Source of the DNA: Spirochaetota bacterium
Lineage (GTDB): Bacteria > Spirochaetota > UBA4802 > UBA5550
DNA: 64,000 nucleotides
Reading direction: 5' to 3'
NCBI GenBank assembly: GCA_016929135.1
Contig: JAFGJK010000113.1
Coordinates: 1 to 64,000, forward strand
The notes under the pieces were generated by a model. It worked only from the letters and a program-made list of their open reading frames with translations. It had not been told where the DNA came from and did not search any database. Positions 26,277 to 33,437 of this stretch are shown here, in pieces; the stretch's first letter is position 1, and the number at the start of each line of letters is the position of its first letter. The translations under genes were made by a program, and so were the position numbers.

Positions 26277-27068
26277 TCACCGCGGCTTTGCGGCGGCGAT
26301 GTTGACCCGCGCCGAGGAGACGGAGAGGACGTGATTGTTCCTGGCAAGGTATGTGCGTATAAACAGGTCCCTGAACCCGTCCTTTCTGTCATCGGGGAGG
26401 CGGGTCATGAAGGGGACCATGGGGGCCGACTCGAAATAGTTGGAAAGCTCATGCAGGTCCCTGAACATGTAATTGTGCACGTACCGCTCCACCGTGATGC
26501 CAGTGAAACCGCTCCCGGCGAGGAGATCGGCGTTCTCCTCCCTCGTCAGGAAGCGCCAGGGCCATTCAGCGTTCCGGTAGTACGGCCAGTACTCCTCCAC
26601 CTGGAGCACCGCGCGGATCGTATCCACCAGGGCGCTGGGCTCCCTGAGGCCGGTCTGGACGATGATGCGTCCCCCCGGCTTCAGCGACCGGAATATCAGG
26701 CGGTACATGGCCTGCAGGTCCCGAATCCAGTGGATGGCCGAGTTCGAGAAGAGGGCGTCGAAATCGTCCCGGTACTCCATCTCCAGGGCGTCCATGTTCA
26801 CCACGTCCACGTTTGTCACGCCCAGCCGCTCGATGTTCTGCCTTGCCAGCGCGGCCATCTCGGAGGAGACCTCGATGCCGGTCACATGGCCGGAGGGGAG
26901 CCGCCGAGCCAGCTCGATGGTCAGGAGCCCGTTGCCGCACCCCAGGTCGAGGATGCGCTCATGGCCCAGGGGCCCCAGCTTTTCAATGGCCCGCAGGCCC
27001 AGCTGGAACTGAAGCGAGGAGCTCCCCTGGTAGAGCTCGGCGTTCCATTGCAGTGTCTTGTGTTCCAC
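26277..27068 (-). CDS. Class I SAM-dependent methyltransferase (trans-aconitate methyltransferase-like)
   Basis: From the GTG at 27068 the product is 263 residues. It opens WNAELYQGSSSLQFQLG, has the SAM-binding motif I DLGCGNG at 41-47, and the FSNSAIHWIRD segment typical of the Tam-like subgroup (Methyltransf_11/25). The substrate is uncertain. The frame stays open up to 27284, but upstream residues are not methyltransferase-like; an ATG at 27131 is a further possibility. It is divergent from the WYL regulator and shares its control region, which carries repeated GGTATTCC-type motifs. Confidence 0.8.
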   Translation of the reverse strand: MEHKTLQWNAELYQGSSSLQFQLGLRAIEKLGPLGHERILDLGCGNGLLTIELARRLPSGHVTGIEVSSEMAALARQNIERLGVTNVDVVNMDALEMEYRDDFDALFSNSAIHWIRDLQAMYRLIFRSLKPGGRIIVQTGLREPSALVDTIRAVLQVEEYWPYYRNAEWPWRFLTREENADLLAGSGFTGITVERYVHNYMFRDLHELSNYFESAPMVPFMTRLPDDRKDGFRDLFIRTYLARNNHVLSVSSARVNIAAAKPR

Positions 27069-27115
27069 CGGTGTACCTGTCGTATCGCCGACGCATCGCG
27101 TCGATCGGGGATCGA

Positions 27116-27192
27116 GGAATACCACAGGCATCGACGCCCGCGGCCGGTATTCCGGCGGCGCGCTTCGCGGGAAAATGGTGCTTGTGGTATTC
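27116..27192. promoter_or_regulatory. Cluster of GGTATTCC-type motifs, candidate WYL operator
   Basis: Three related sites lie between divergent genes: GGAATACCACA (27116-27126), GGTATTCC (27146-27153), and TGTGGTATTC (27183-27192). The first is the exact reverse complement of parts of the other two, giving inverted arms on either side. Confidence 0.45.
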
Positions 27193-27200
27193 AGGCAGTT

Positions 27201-27229
27201 ATTGTATGGCAGGACGGGGCGGACATCAA
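27201..27229 (-). promoter_or_regulatory. Sigma70-type promoter for the methyltransferase gene
   Basis: On the minus strand TTGATG (27229-27224) and TACAAT (27206-27201) are 17 bp apart. The motif cluster lies just downstream, where a repressor would block transcription. Confidence 0.5.
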
Positions 27230-27295
27230 GCGAAAAAGAAAAAAATTCGCGGGGGCCGGCGTCCCGGCCCGGAAACCTATTCATGGAGGGGCGTC

Positions 27296-28252
27296 GTGAA
27301 GATCGACAGGCTTTTCGCCATCGTCATGCTCATCATCAACCGCAGGAGGGTGAGCGCCGACGAGCTGGCCCGGTACTTCGAGGTATCGGTGCGCACCATC
27401 TACCGGGACATCGACTCCATCAACATGGCGGGGATCCCCATCACCGCCTACCCCGGCAAGCACGGGGGCTTCGAGATCATGGACACCTACAAGATCGACC
27501 GCCACCTGCTGACGCCGGACGAGATCTTCTCCATCGTCACGGCCCTCAAGGGAATCGGGAGGAGCGTGAACGGCACCGGGGCCGTGGGGACCGCGGAGAA
27601 GCTGAAGACCCTCCTCCCCGAGGAGGAAAAGCGGCGGCTCGCCAGGAGGGAGGAGACCCTCATCATCGATCCCTCCCCGTGGATGTACGGCGGCCACCAC
27701 AGGGAGAAGGTGGAATCGCTCAGGGAGGCCATCGAAGAGAACAGGGTGATCGCCTTCACCTACACCGGCAACAATGCCGTCACCCTGGAGCGGCGCGCGG
27801 AGCCCATGACCCTCATGCTCAAGGGGAACGCCTGGTACCTCTTCGGCTACTGCCGCCTCCGCGAGGACTTCCGCCTCTTCCGCGTGTCGCGCATGAAGGA
27901 TATCGCCGATACCGGGGAGCGCTTCGACCGCCGGCCCCAGGGGTACGATCCCGGGGGATGGGAGGAGTTCCGCGGGGACAGGCCGATGCTGGAGCTGACG
28001 CTCCGCTTCCGCCCGGCCGCCGCGGCGCGGGTGGAGGACTTCTACCGCCGCGAGCAGATCGAGCGGCAGGAGGACGGCTCGCTCCTGGTGCGCGCGGCCT
28101 ACCCGGAGGACGAGTGGGTCTACGGGACCCTGCTGAGCTTCGGGACCGACGTGGAGGTCCTGGAGCCGAAGCGGCTGCGCGGGCTGATGCGGCGGCGGGC
28201 ACGGGAGATTCAGGCGATCTACGAAAAAAACGAGCCCCCGGAAAAACCCTGA
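27296..28252 (+). CDS. HTH and WYL-domain transcriptional regulator (YafY family)
   Basis: The 318-residue protein begins at a GTG with GGAGG six bases upstream. Residues 1-60 form an HTH_11 winged helix (VSADELARYFEVSVRTIYRDI), typical of DeoR-like YafY regulators. The WYL domain (about 135-230) includes ENRVIAFTYTGNNA and the WYLFGYCRLREDFRLFRVSRM core, and a WCX extension ends the protein. WYL domains sense ligands, often nucleotides or nucleic acids. The gene is divergent from the methyltransferase gene, a usual layout for a local regulator. A 10-bp-stem hairpin overlaps its stop codon. Confidence 0.9.
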   Translation: MKIDRLFAIVMLIINRRRVSADELARYFEVSVRTIYRDIDSINMAGIPITAYPGKHGGFEIMDTYKIDRHLLTPDEIFSIVTALKGIGRSVNGTGAVGTAEKLKTLLPEEEKRRLARREETLIIDPSPWMYGGHHREKVESLREAIEENRVIAFTYTGNNAVTLERRAEPMTLMLKGNAWYLFGYCRLREDFRLFRVSRMKDIADTGERFDRRPQGYDPGGWEEFRGDRPMLELTLRFRPAAAARVEDFYRREQIERQEDGSLLVRAAYPEDEWVYGTLLSFGTDVEVLEPKRLRGLMRRRAREIQAIYEKNEPPEKP

Positions 28253-28270
28253 CATACACCTGTCAGGGTT
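28245..28270 (+). terminator. Hairpin overlapping the WYL gene stop codon
   Basis: AACCCTGACA and TGTCAGGGTT form a perfect 10-bp stem with a TACACC loop; the TGA stop is within the left arm. No T-run follows, so it may end transcripts inefficiently or protect the 3' end. Confidence 0.5.
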
Positions 28271-28424
28271 CAATCGGTATCTTCCCATCATACCGATGGC
28301 CGTAACGCGTTGCCGTATTCGCTTCAAGACCCCTCTCCCGACCTGAACTATCAGGATGGAAGGGGAACCATACTTCAGGACCGCGCTGCCGGCCGGCGGA
28401 ATCCACCGCACAAGGAGAATCATC

Positions 28425-28763
28425 GTGAACACCATCATCAGCTACTGCGGGCTCACCTGCAGCGGATGCCCCGCATTCATCGCCACGGCGAACGACGACG
28501 ACGACGCCAGGGAGAAAATCGCCAGGGAATGGTCGGCCCAATACCACTCGGACATCAAGCCGCAGGACATTCACTGCAGGGGGTGCCTGAACGAGGAGGG
28601 GCGGATCTTCGGCTACTGCGCGATCTGCGAGATCAGGAAGTGCGGGAGGGAGCGGAGGGTGGCGAACTGCGCCTCCTGCGGCGATTACCCCTGCGGGAAG
28701 CTGGGCGAGTTCTTCACCCACGCCCCCCAGGCCAGGGAGACCCTGGAGTCGCTCAGGAAATAG
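28425..28763 (+). CDS. DUF3795 cysteine-rich protein
   Basis: The 112-residue protein starts at a GTG with AAGGAG seven bases upstream. It reads NTIISYCGLTCSGCPAF, then CRGCLNEEGRIFGYC, CEIRKCGRERRVANC and CGDYPCGKLGEFF. These regularly spaced Cys pairs define DUF3795, presumed to bind a metal or cluster in the cytoplasm. Function is unknown. A second member lies at 42327-42671, with different flanking genes. Confidence 0.88.
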   Translation: MNTIISYCGLTCSGCPAFIATANDDDDAREKIAREWSAQYHSDIKPQDIHCRGCLNEEGRIFGYCAICEIRKCGRERRVANCASCGDYPCGKLGEFFTHAPQARETLESLRK

Positions 28764-28780
28764 CGGCGCCCGGCGCCGCG

Positions 28781-29275
28781 TCAGCGGCGAAGGAACCGGA
28801 AGGAGCAGCGGTCGTCCCCCCGGGGGAAGGATCTCTTGATCTCCATGGAGATCGAGGGGTCCAGGCTTCGCACGGCGTTGGCGAAGATCGCGTCATCCAC
28901 CCTCTCGCAGGGGACGAGTCCCTCCCTGCCGGCGCGCTTCAGGTTTTCCCACCAGGGGCATCGGCGCACCTCCATGATGAGCTCGTCGCCCCCCCTGATC
29001 TCCCCTGAGCACTCGGTGCCGTCGACGCGGCAGAGGGTGCGGAGGAACAGCCAGACCAGCTCCATGCCGGGCCGCTCACCCGGTGCCGGGGAGATCCCGG
29101 CCCGCTTCAGCAGCCGCCTCAGGAAGATCAGGGCGTACCGGCGCCACACCTCCAGGTCAGCCTCCAGGGCGGCCTCGAAGCCGCAGCGCCGCTCCGCCTC
29201 CAGGAACCAGAGGCCGTCGACGGCGATGAGGGCCTCCTTCCTCATTTCATCGAGCTCCTCCCCGGTCAACTCCAC
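28781..29275 (-). CDS. DUF6125-like cytosolic protein
   Basis: The 164-residue protein contains AVDGLWFLEAERRCGFEAALEAD, VWRRYALIFLRRLLK, VDGTECSGEIRGG and a C-terminal RRCPWWENLKRAG region with conserved Trp and Cys. This recalls the DUF6125 type, helical proteins whose N-terminus has LWFL and an E...GxE core. Function is not known. The GTG at 29275 is preferred because GGAGGAG stands eight bases upstream; a GTG at 29290 overlaps that site. It converges with the DUF3795 gene. Confidence 0.65.
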   Translation of the reverse strand: MELTGEELDEMRKEALIAVDGLWFLEAERRCGFEAALEADLEVWRRYALIFLRRLLKRAGISPAPGERPGMELVWLFLRTLCRVDGTECSGEIRGGDELIMEVRRCPWWENLKRAGREGLVPCERVDDAIFANAVRSLDPSISMEIKRSFPRGDDRCSFRFLRR

Positions 29276-29391
29276 TGAATGCTCCTCCACTGTTTCATTC
29301 CGAGGCCGCCGTGGCCGCAGCGTGGTGCGGGATCAAAATGACACCGTCTCCCCCAGGAAGAAGGATCCACCGGCATCACAGCAGCGGGGAA

Positions 29392-29814
29392 TCACTGCTC
29401 CTGTTCCATCTTTAGTATGACCGGATACTTCGCCGCCCCCGAGGCGCCGGGGGTGTCGACGATCGCCCGCTCCACGGCGATGCCGGCGACGGTGCCGTCG
29501 GGACGGCGGGAGAGCTTCGCGGTGTAGTATACCCTGCCTCCCGAGGCCATCATCATGTAGACGTCGGTGCCGCTCACCACCCCCTCGATGTTGTAGGCCC
29601 CCATGGTCCCGACAAGGCGATCGCCGGTCTGCAGTATGGTGACGCCCCCCCAGCCGCCGGAAAAGGCGGAGCCGGAGTCCCACCGGCCGGTTATGTCGAA
29701 ACCGGGGGTGGTCCGCTTCGAGTCGAGCCAATGCTGCACGGTACTCCTTACGGGCCCGCAGAACAGAAGCGGCACCATGGCGGCCACAACCGCGGCGGCA
29801 ATGATTCTTTTCAT
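29392..29814 (-). CDS. Small putative lipoprotein
   Basis: The 140-residue product begins MKRIIAAAVVAAMVPLLFC with a lipobox at LLFC, preceded by GGAGG eight bases before the ATG at 29814. The mature part has FDITGRWDSGSAFSGGWGGV, then LQTGDRLVGTMGAYNIEGVV and a repetition of short beta strands. This resembles the lipocalin-like or META-type small barrels seen in exported proteins with a TGxWDS opening, but assignment is uncertain. It is a single gene between the DUF6125 gene and a promoter reading away from it. Confidence 0.65.
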   Translation of the reverse strand: MKRIIAAAVVAAMVPLLFCGPVRSTVQHWLDSKRTTPGFDITGRWDSGSAFSGGWGGVTILQTGDRLVGTMGAYNIEGVVSGTDVYMMMASGGRVYYTAKLSRRPDGTVAGIAVERAIVDTPGASGAAKYPVILKMEQEQ

Positions 29815-29922
29815 GACAGGAGCCTCCGCTATGTATGGATGCCACAACTACTCCACTATGGCGGACGGATTGTCAAGCACGATACCTTCGGCCGTCGTCG
29901 CCGCGACACTGCAAAAAAAGGA

Positions 29923-29950
29923 TTGAAATGTACGGGGCGCTCCGTATACT
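29923..29950 (+). promoter_or_regulatory. Sigma70-type promoter for the small Lys-rich protein gene
   Basis: TTGAAA (29923-29928) and TATACT (29945-29950) are separated by 16 bp; transcription would begin about 38 nt before the TTG start at 29995. Confidence 0.5.
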
Positions 29951-29994
29951 CAGAGCATCAGATAAGGGCCGTACCGGGCCCGAGAGGAGTTATT

Positions 29995-30153
29995 TTGTCA
30001 AGGAAAAGAAGGAATCCATACGAGAGCGCCAAGCGCCAGAAGGAGCTGGAGCGCAAGAAGAAAAAGGAGCTGAAAAAGGAACAGAGGCTGCACAGGAGCG
30101 AGGAGTCCCAGGAGGGCCCCGACGAGGAGCAAGGGGGAGAGGAGACAGAATAG
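29995..30153 (+). CDS. Small basic coiled protein (52 aa) with TTG start
   Basis: Translation from the TTG at 29995 gives (M)SRKRRNPYESAKRQKEL, a Lys/Glu-rich helix (ERKKKKELKKEQR) and an acidic tail ending in GGEETE. The SRKxxNPYESAKRQKE opening recalls small conserved proteins of Geobacter and other anaerobes. GAGAGGAG stands five bases ahead of the TTG, and a promoter lies 45 bp upstream. A highly charged, helical, probably nucleic-acid- or ribosome-associated protein is likely. Gene finders that require ATG or long frames could miss it or extend it wrongly upstream. Confidence 0.7.
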   Translation: MSRKRRNPYESAKRQKELERKKKKELKKEQRLHRSEESQEGPDEEQGGEETE

Positions 30154-30554
30154 GGGACCCGGCTCTACGCCCCGTCAGCCCCACACCTGCCCAGACACGC
30201 CCGCCGCGCTCCGGTGAAGGATACCGCGGCGGGGTGAGCACCGTACTCACTTCGAATCGATCGTATCAGTCCCGGCCTACCGGGCGGCTCCGGCAGTGAG
30301 GGAATTTTCTATGGCCTTGAGGAGCGCCTTGCGGGGGGTGGTGGCCCCGGTGACGGCGTACCCTGGTCTTCACCCGGCAGGTGAAGGAACCGTAGGTGAA
30401 GGCCCCCTCATGGTCACCGTCCCGCACCTTCGAGAGGTCCACCTGTCCGATCTCCATGGCACGGACGGCCCTGACGCCATCGTCACCGAAAAGGCATTCC
30501 CCGGGTGCGGAAGGGCATTGGAATGATGCGCCGGTACGGCGGCGAGGTGAAGGA
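30154..30554. other. Region holding a decayed gene
   Basis: Apart from the FMN-binding relic at 30277-30490 no gene is seen. The first 120 bp after the small basic gene have no clear terminator. Confidence 0.5.
30277..30490 (-). pseudogene. FMN-binding-domain protein relic with internal deletion
   Basis: One minus-strand frame reads DDGVRAVRAMEIGQVDLSK, then VRDGDHEGAFTYGSFTCRVKT, the usual opening of FMN_bind proteins. In the next frame, after about 30362, the sequence continues GYAVTGATTPRKALLKAIEN and ends at a TAG (30277-30279). This VTGATT motif is the FMN attachment site of the family. Between the parts some 35 residues are missing and the frame changes, so the gene lost its middle by deletion and is dead. 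The N-terminus beyond about 30490 is also lost. Confidence 0.7.
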
Positions 30555-31184
30555 ATGGAAAAGAAGCCAGCATATGACCGGATCAAATACTTTCTGCTCC
30601 CGGTGTACGACGAGGTGACCCTCTTCCTGCACGGCATGATCGGCCTGCTCTACCTGCTCTTCAACATCCGCCCCCTGGCCTCGGACTTCGTGCGGAACCT
30701 CTCACTGCTCGGGGGAGGGGAGATAGTCCGGGACTGCCTGTTGGCGCTGGCCGTGCTCTCCGTGGTCTGCCTGCCGATCTATCACGCCTTCGCGAAGCGG
30801 AAGAAATGGGGATGGGAGAAGATGCTGATGGTCGGGGTCATCACGGTGATGAACTTCATCGTGGCCTGGAACGTCTTCGACTACGTGAAGGGGGTCGGCA
30901 CGGCATGGGACCTGGTAATCCCGCTGATAAACGCCCTCCAGTCCAGCTTCTTCCTGCTGCTCCCGCGGAAAAGCAGGATCGCCTGGGGGAGCGTCTCCGA
31001 GGAGAACGCGCCCCTGGGCGAGGTGGTCACCAGCGGAATACTCGTGGTGATGATCTTCGTCCTCTACCGGACCGTGCTGAAGACCCACTGGTCCATCGTC
31101 ATCTCCTCCTGCATCTTCTACGCCGCCACGGTGAACCGGCTGGTGTTCATCGCGGTGAGATCCTTGAAAGGACGGCGGGCCTAG
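30555..31184 (+). CDS. Integral membrane protein of unknown function
   Basis: The 209-residue protein has about six membrane helices, including LFLHGMIGLLYLLFNIRPLA, CLLALAVLSVVCLPIYHAFA, LMVGVITVMNFIVAWNVFDY and VVTSGILVVMIFVLYRTVL. A short charged N-terminus (MEKKPAYDRIKYFLLP) is cytoplasmic by the positive-inside rule. GAGG lies seven bases before the ATG. No motif for transport or catalysis is recognised. It stands alone between the FMN-binding relic and the acetate transporter gene. Confidence 0.75.
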   Translation: MEKKPAYDRIKYFLLPVYDEVTLFLHGMIGLLYLLFNIRPLASDFVRNLSLLGGGEIVRDCLLALAVLSVVCLPIYHAFAKRKKWGWEKMLMVGVITVMNFIVAWNVFDYVKGVGTAWDLVIPLINALQSSFFLLLPRKSRIAWGSVSEENAPLGEVVTSGILVVMIFVLYRTVLKTHWSIVISSCIFYAATVNRLVFIAVRSLKGRRA

Positions 31185-31520
31185 CACTGCCGTGGGCCGC
31201 CGGCGAGGTGTGCCCGCGGAAAGCCCCCGCCGGCGCGATTTGTTCTTGCAATTGACGCCTCATGCAAATAATGTGCAAAAGAATCGTCAATGTCGGATTT
31301 ACCGAAGGCCGGAAAAATCCCATGAGTGAAAACGCCCGCAACGGCATCCGCCGAAGCATCACCCCGCCGCATATCAAGAACCACACCTGTACCCTGAAAA
31401 CCGTGCCGCACCGATCGGATATACACAAAGACCGCGAGGCGCCGGGTCCGTTCCAGGAACGCCCGCGGTATGAGAATAACGCTTCACTAAAACACACACA
31501 GCATCAACAAGGAGTCGATC
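31185..31520. other. Leader region of the acetate transporter gene
   Basis: These 336 bp carry no evident gene. TTGCAA (31247) and TAATGT, 17 bp apart, might form a weak promoter for satP; I see no riboswitch fold I can name. Confidence 0.3.
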
Positions 31521-32093
31521 ATGAGCAACAACAACCTGGCCAATCCCGCCCCCCTGGGGCTCATGGGATTCGGCATGACAACCATCCTTCTCAACATCCA
31601 CAACGCGGGCTTCTACCCGCTGGACACCATGATACTCGCCATGGGCTTCTTCTACGGGGGGCTCGCGCAGATCATCGCGGGGATCATGGAGTTTAAAAAG
31701 GGGAACACCTTCGGGGTTGTGGCCTTCACCTCCTACGGCCTCTTCTGGCAGACCCTGGTCTTCCTGCTCATCGTCCCCAACACGCCGCTCTGGACGGCGC
31801 GCCCCTCCGAACCGGCGATGATCATGTATTTCTTCTGCTGGGGCGTCTTCACCCTGGGTCTCTTCTTCGGCACCCTGAAGGGGAACCGGGGGACGCAGGT
31901 GGTGTTCCTGACCCTCTTCATCCTGTTCTTCCTGCTGGCCATCCGCGACATAACCAAGGATCCCACCATCGCCGCCATTACCGGCTGGGAGGGGATCTTC
32001 TGCGGCGCCAGCGCCTTCTACGTTGCTATCGCCGAGGTGTTGAACGAGAAATTCGGCAGGACGGTGCTCCCCCTGGGAGAGCCGAAGGCCTGA
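31521..32093 (+). CDS. satP: Acetate/succinate uptake transporter (AceTr/GPR1-FUN34-YaaH family)
   Basis: The 190-residue protein has six membrane helices and the family signature [14 protein letters not shown] at residues 8-21, followed by [15 protein letters not shown] and a GNTFG loop. These mark the AceTr family, which moves acetate and succinate with protons across the inner membrane. AAGGAG lies seven bases before the ATG, and a strong GNRA-capped hairpin follows the gene. Length matches E. coli SatP (188 residues). It appears to be monocistronic and would support use or recovery of fermentation acids. Confidence 0.93.
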   Translation: MSNNNLANPAPLGLMGFGMTTILLNIHNAGFYPLDTMILAMGFFYGGLAQIIAGIMEFKKGNTFGVVAFTSYGLFWQTLVFLLIVPNTPLWTARPSEPAMIMYFFCWGVFTLGLFFGTLKGNRGTQVVFLTLFILFFLLAIRDITKDPTIAAITGWEGIFCGASAFYVAIAEVLNEKFGRTVLPLGEPKA

Positions 32094-32119
32094 CGGTCCG
32101 ATCCGATCGATGCGCTTCC

Positions 32120-32149
32120 CCGGGGCGACGAGGCAACTCGCCGCCCCGG
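32120..32149 (+). terminator. Strong GCAA-capped hairpin after satP
   Basis: A 13-bp stem (32120-32132 with 32137-32149, one A-C mismatch) closes on a GCAA tetraloop. There is no T-run, so it probably stabilises the 3' end or works with Rho. Confidence 0.55.
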
Positions 32150-32243
32150 TCGCATAGCAGTCCGCATGGCGATTTTCGCCGGCCGGCACCGGTTTCCGCA
32201 TAACAAGAAAACCAAATAGTGACGCATATAGACGAAAATTCAG

Positions 32244-32271
32244 TTGACAACCTCCGTTTGCATTGTATCGT
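32244..32271 (+). promoter_or_regulatory. Sigma70-type promoter for the SDR gene
   Basis: TTGACA (32244-32249) and TATCGT (32266-32271) are separated by 16 bp, oriented toward the SDR gene at 32453. Confidence 0.5.
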
Positions 32272-32452
32272 ATCTCACCATATACAAAGCCGTACCATAT
32301 CTCAGCACACGACAGCATGATGTACATGACGGTGCCCGGGTTTCCAGGGAGGGTGACATTTGTGCGCTTCCGTCAGAGCCCCTTCCGCGGCGTGCGGTTC
32401 CCTGTACCCCATGCAGCACCCGGCGCATCGGCAACATTCCAAGGAGGATGTC

Positions 32453-33349
32453 ATGGAGACCACCATCAATCGCGCAGTGCTCGTATCGGGCGCATCGACC
32501 GGTATCGGCAGGGCCACCTCGATCTACCTGCGGCGGCTCGGATTCCACGTGTTCGCCGGCGAGATAAAGCTCTCGGCCCTCACCGCCGAGGCCGGCCCGC
32601 ACCTTGTTCCGATACACCTCGACATCACCAATCAGCGCCATATCGACAGGGCAGTCCGCACGGTCAGGGCATGGATCGCCAAGACAGGCGGGCAGCTCGT
32701 CGGGCTGGTGAACAACGCGGGGATTGCGGTTTCCGGCCCGGTGGAATTCGTACCGATCGACGAGATGCGCCGTCAGTTCGAGGTAAATTTCCTGGGGCAT
32801 CTCGCCATGATTCAGGCGTTTTTGCCGCTGCTGCGCCAGAGCAGGGGACGCATCGTCAACGTGGGCTCCATGGCCGGCGAGGCGCCCTTCCCGTTTCTAT
32901 CCCCCTACTGCGCCTCGAAGTACGCGATACGGGCCCTCACCGACAGCCTGCGGGTGGAGCTCGAGCCGTACGACATACAGCTCACCTTGATCGAGCCGGG
33001 CTTCGTGAAGACGGAATTCGTCAACACCTCGGTGACCACCGGTACGCGGCTCTTCGACACAATGCCTGCCGAAGCGGAACGCATGTACGGCGACGCCTTC
33101 CGTTCCGTGATCCAGAATTTTGAGATACTGGCCAGGAAGGGCTTCACGGCCGATACAGTCGCCAGGGCCATCGCCCGCAATCTCACGGCGCGCCGGCCGC
33201 GCAGGTCCCAGGTCGTCGGTTTCGACGCGAAGTTCCTGATCTTCATGCGGTCGATCTCGGCATCGTTGGGGGACAATCTCGTCAAGCTCCAGATGGGCCT
33301 GAGACGGATATACGCCGCGAAGGCGGCGGAGAGTCGGCGCCGCCAGTAA
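32453..33349 (+). CDS. Short-chain dehydrogenase/reductase (SDR)
   Basis: The 298-residue protein starts with GASTGIGR at 13-20 (nucleotide-binding TGxxxGIG), carries the NNAG motif, a Ser in VGSMAGE, and the YCASK active-site Tyr-Lys pair. The layout after YxxxK (RALTDSLRVELEPYDIQLTLIEPGFVKTEF) is that of the retinol/17-beta-hydroxysteroid dehydrogenase-like classical SDRs, acting on lipophilic alcohols or ketones with NAD(P). AAGGAGG is five bases ahead of the ATG. A long basic C-terminal tail (KAAESRRRQ) could attach to membranes. The substrate is not known. Confidence 0.9.
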   Translation: METTINRAVLVSGASTGIGRATSIYLRRLGFHVFAGEIKLSALTAEAGPHLVPIHLDITNQRHIDRAVRTVRAWIAKTGGQLVGLVNNAGIAVSGPVEFVPIDEMRRQFEVNFLGHLAMIQAFLPLLRQSRGRIVNVGSMAGEAPFPFLSPYCASKYAIRALTDSLRVELEPYDIQLTLIEPGFVKTEFVNTSVTTGTRLFDTMPAEAERMYGDAFRSVIQNFEILARKGFTADTVARAIARNLTARRPRRSQVVGFDAKFLIFMRSISASLGDNLVKLQMGLRRIYAAKAAESRRRQ

Positions 33350-33437
33350 CCGCAGCCGGCGCAACCCGGCGCTCCGGCGACGACCGGGGCCTCCACACCG
33401 CCGGTACCGATGCGGAGCGGGGACCGGTGCCGGCGCG

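Larger units (their letters stand above)
32094..32452. other. Intergenic region between satP and an SDR gene
   Basis: Contains the GC-rich hairpin at 32120-32149 and a promoter at 32244-32271; the leader of the SDR gene would be about 175 nt. Otherwise no coding sequence is seen. Confidence 0.5.

Noticed and set aside
24715..26280. Minus-strand frame of about 520 codons over the RNHCP and rsgA genes
   Set aside because: It spans two clear genes on the other strand and encodes nothing recognisable.
27281..28438. Minus-strand frame opposite the WYL regulator
   Set aside because: A complement artefact of a GC-rich gene; composition is not protein-like.
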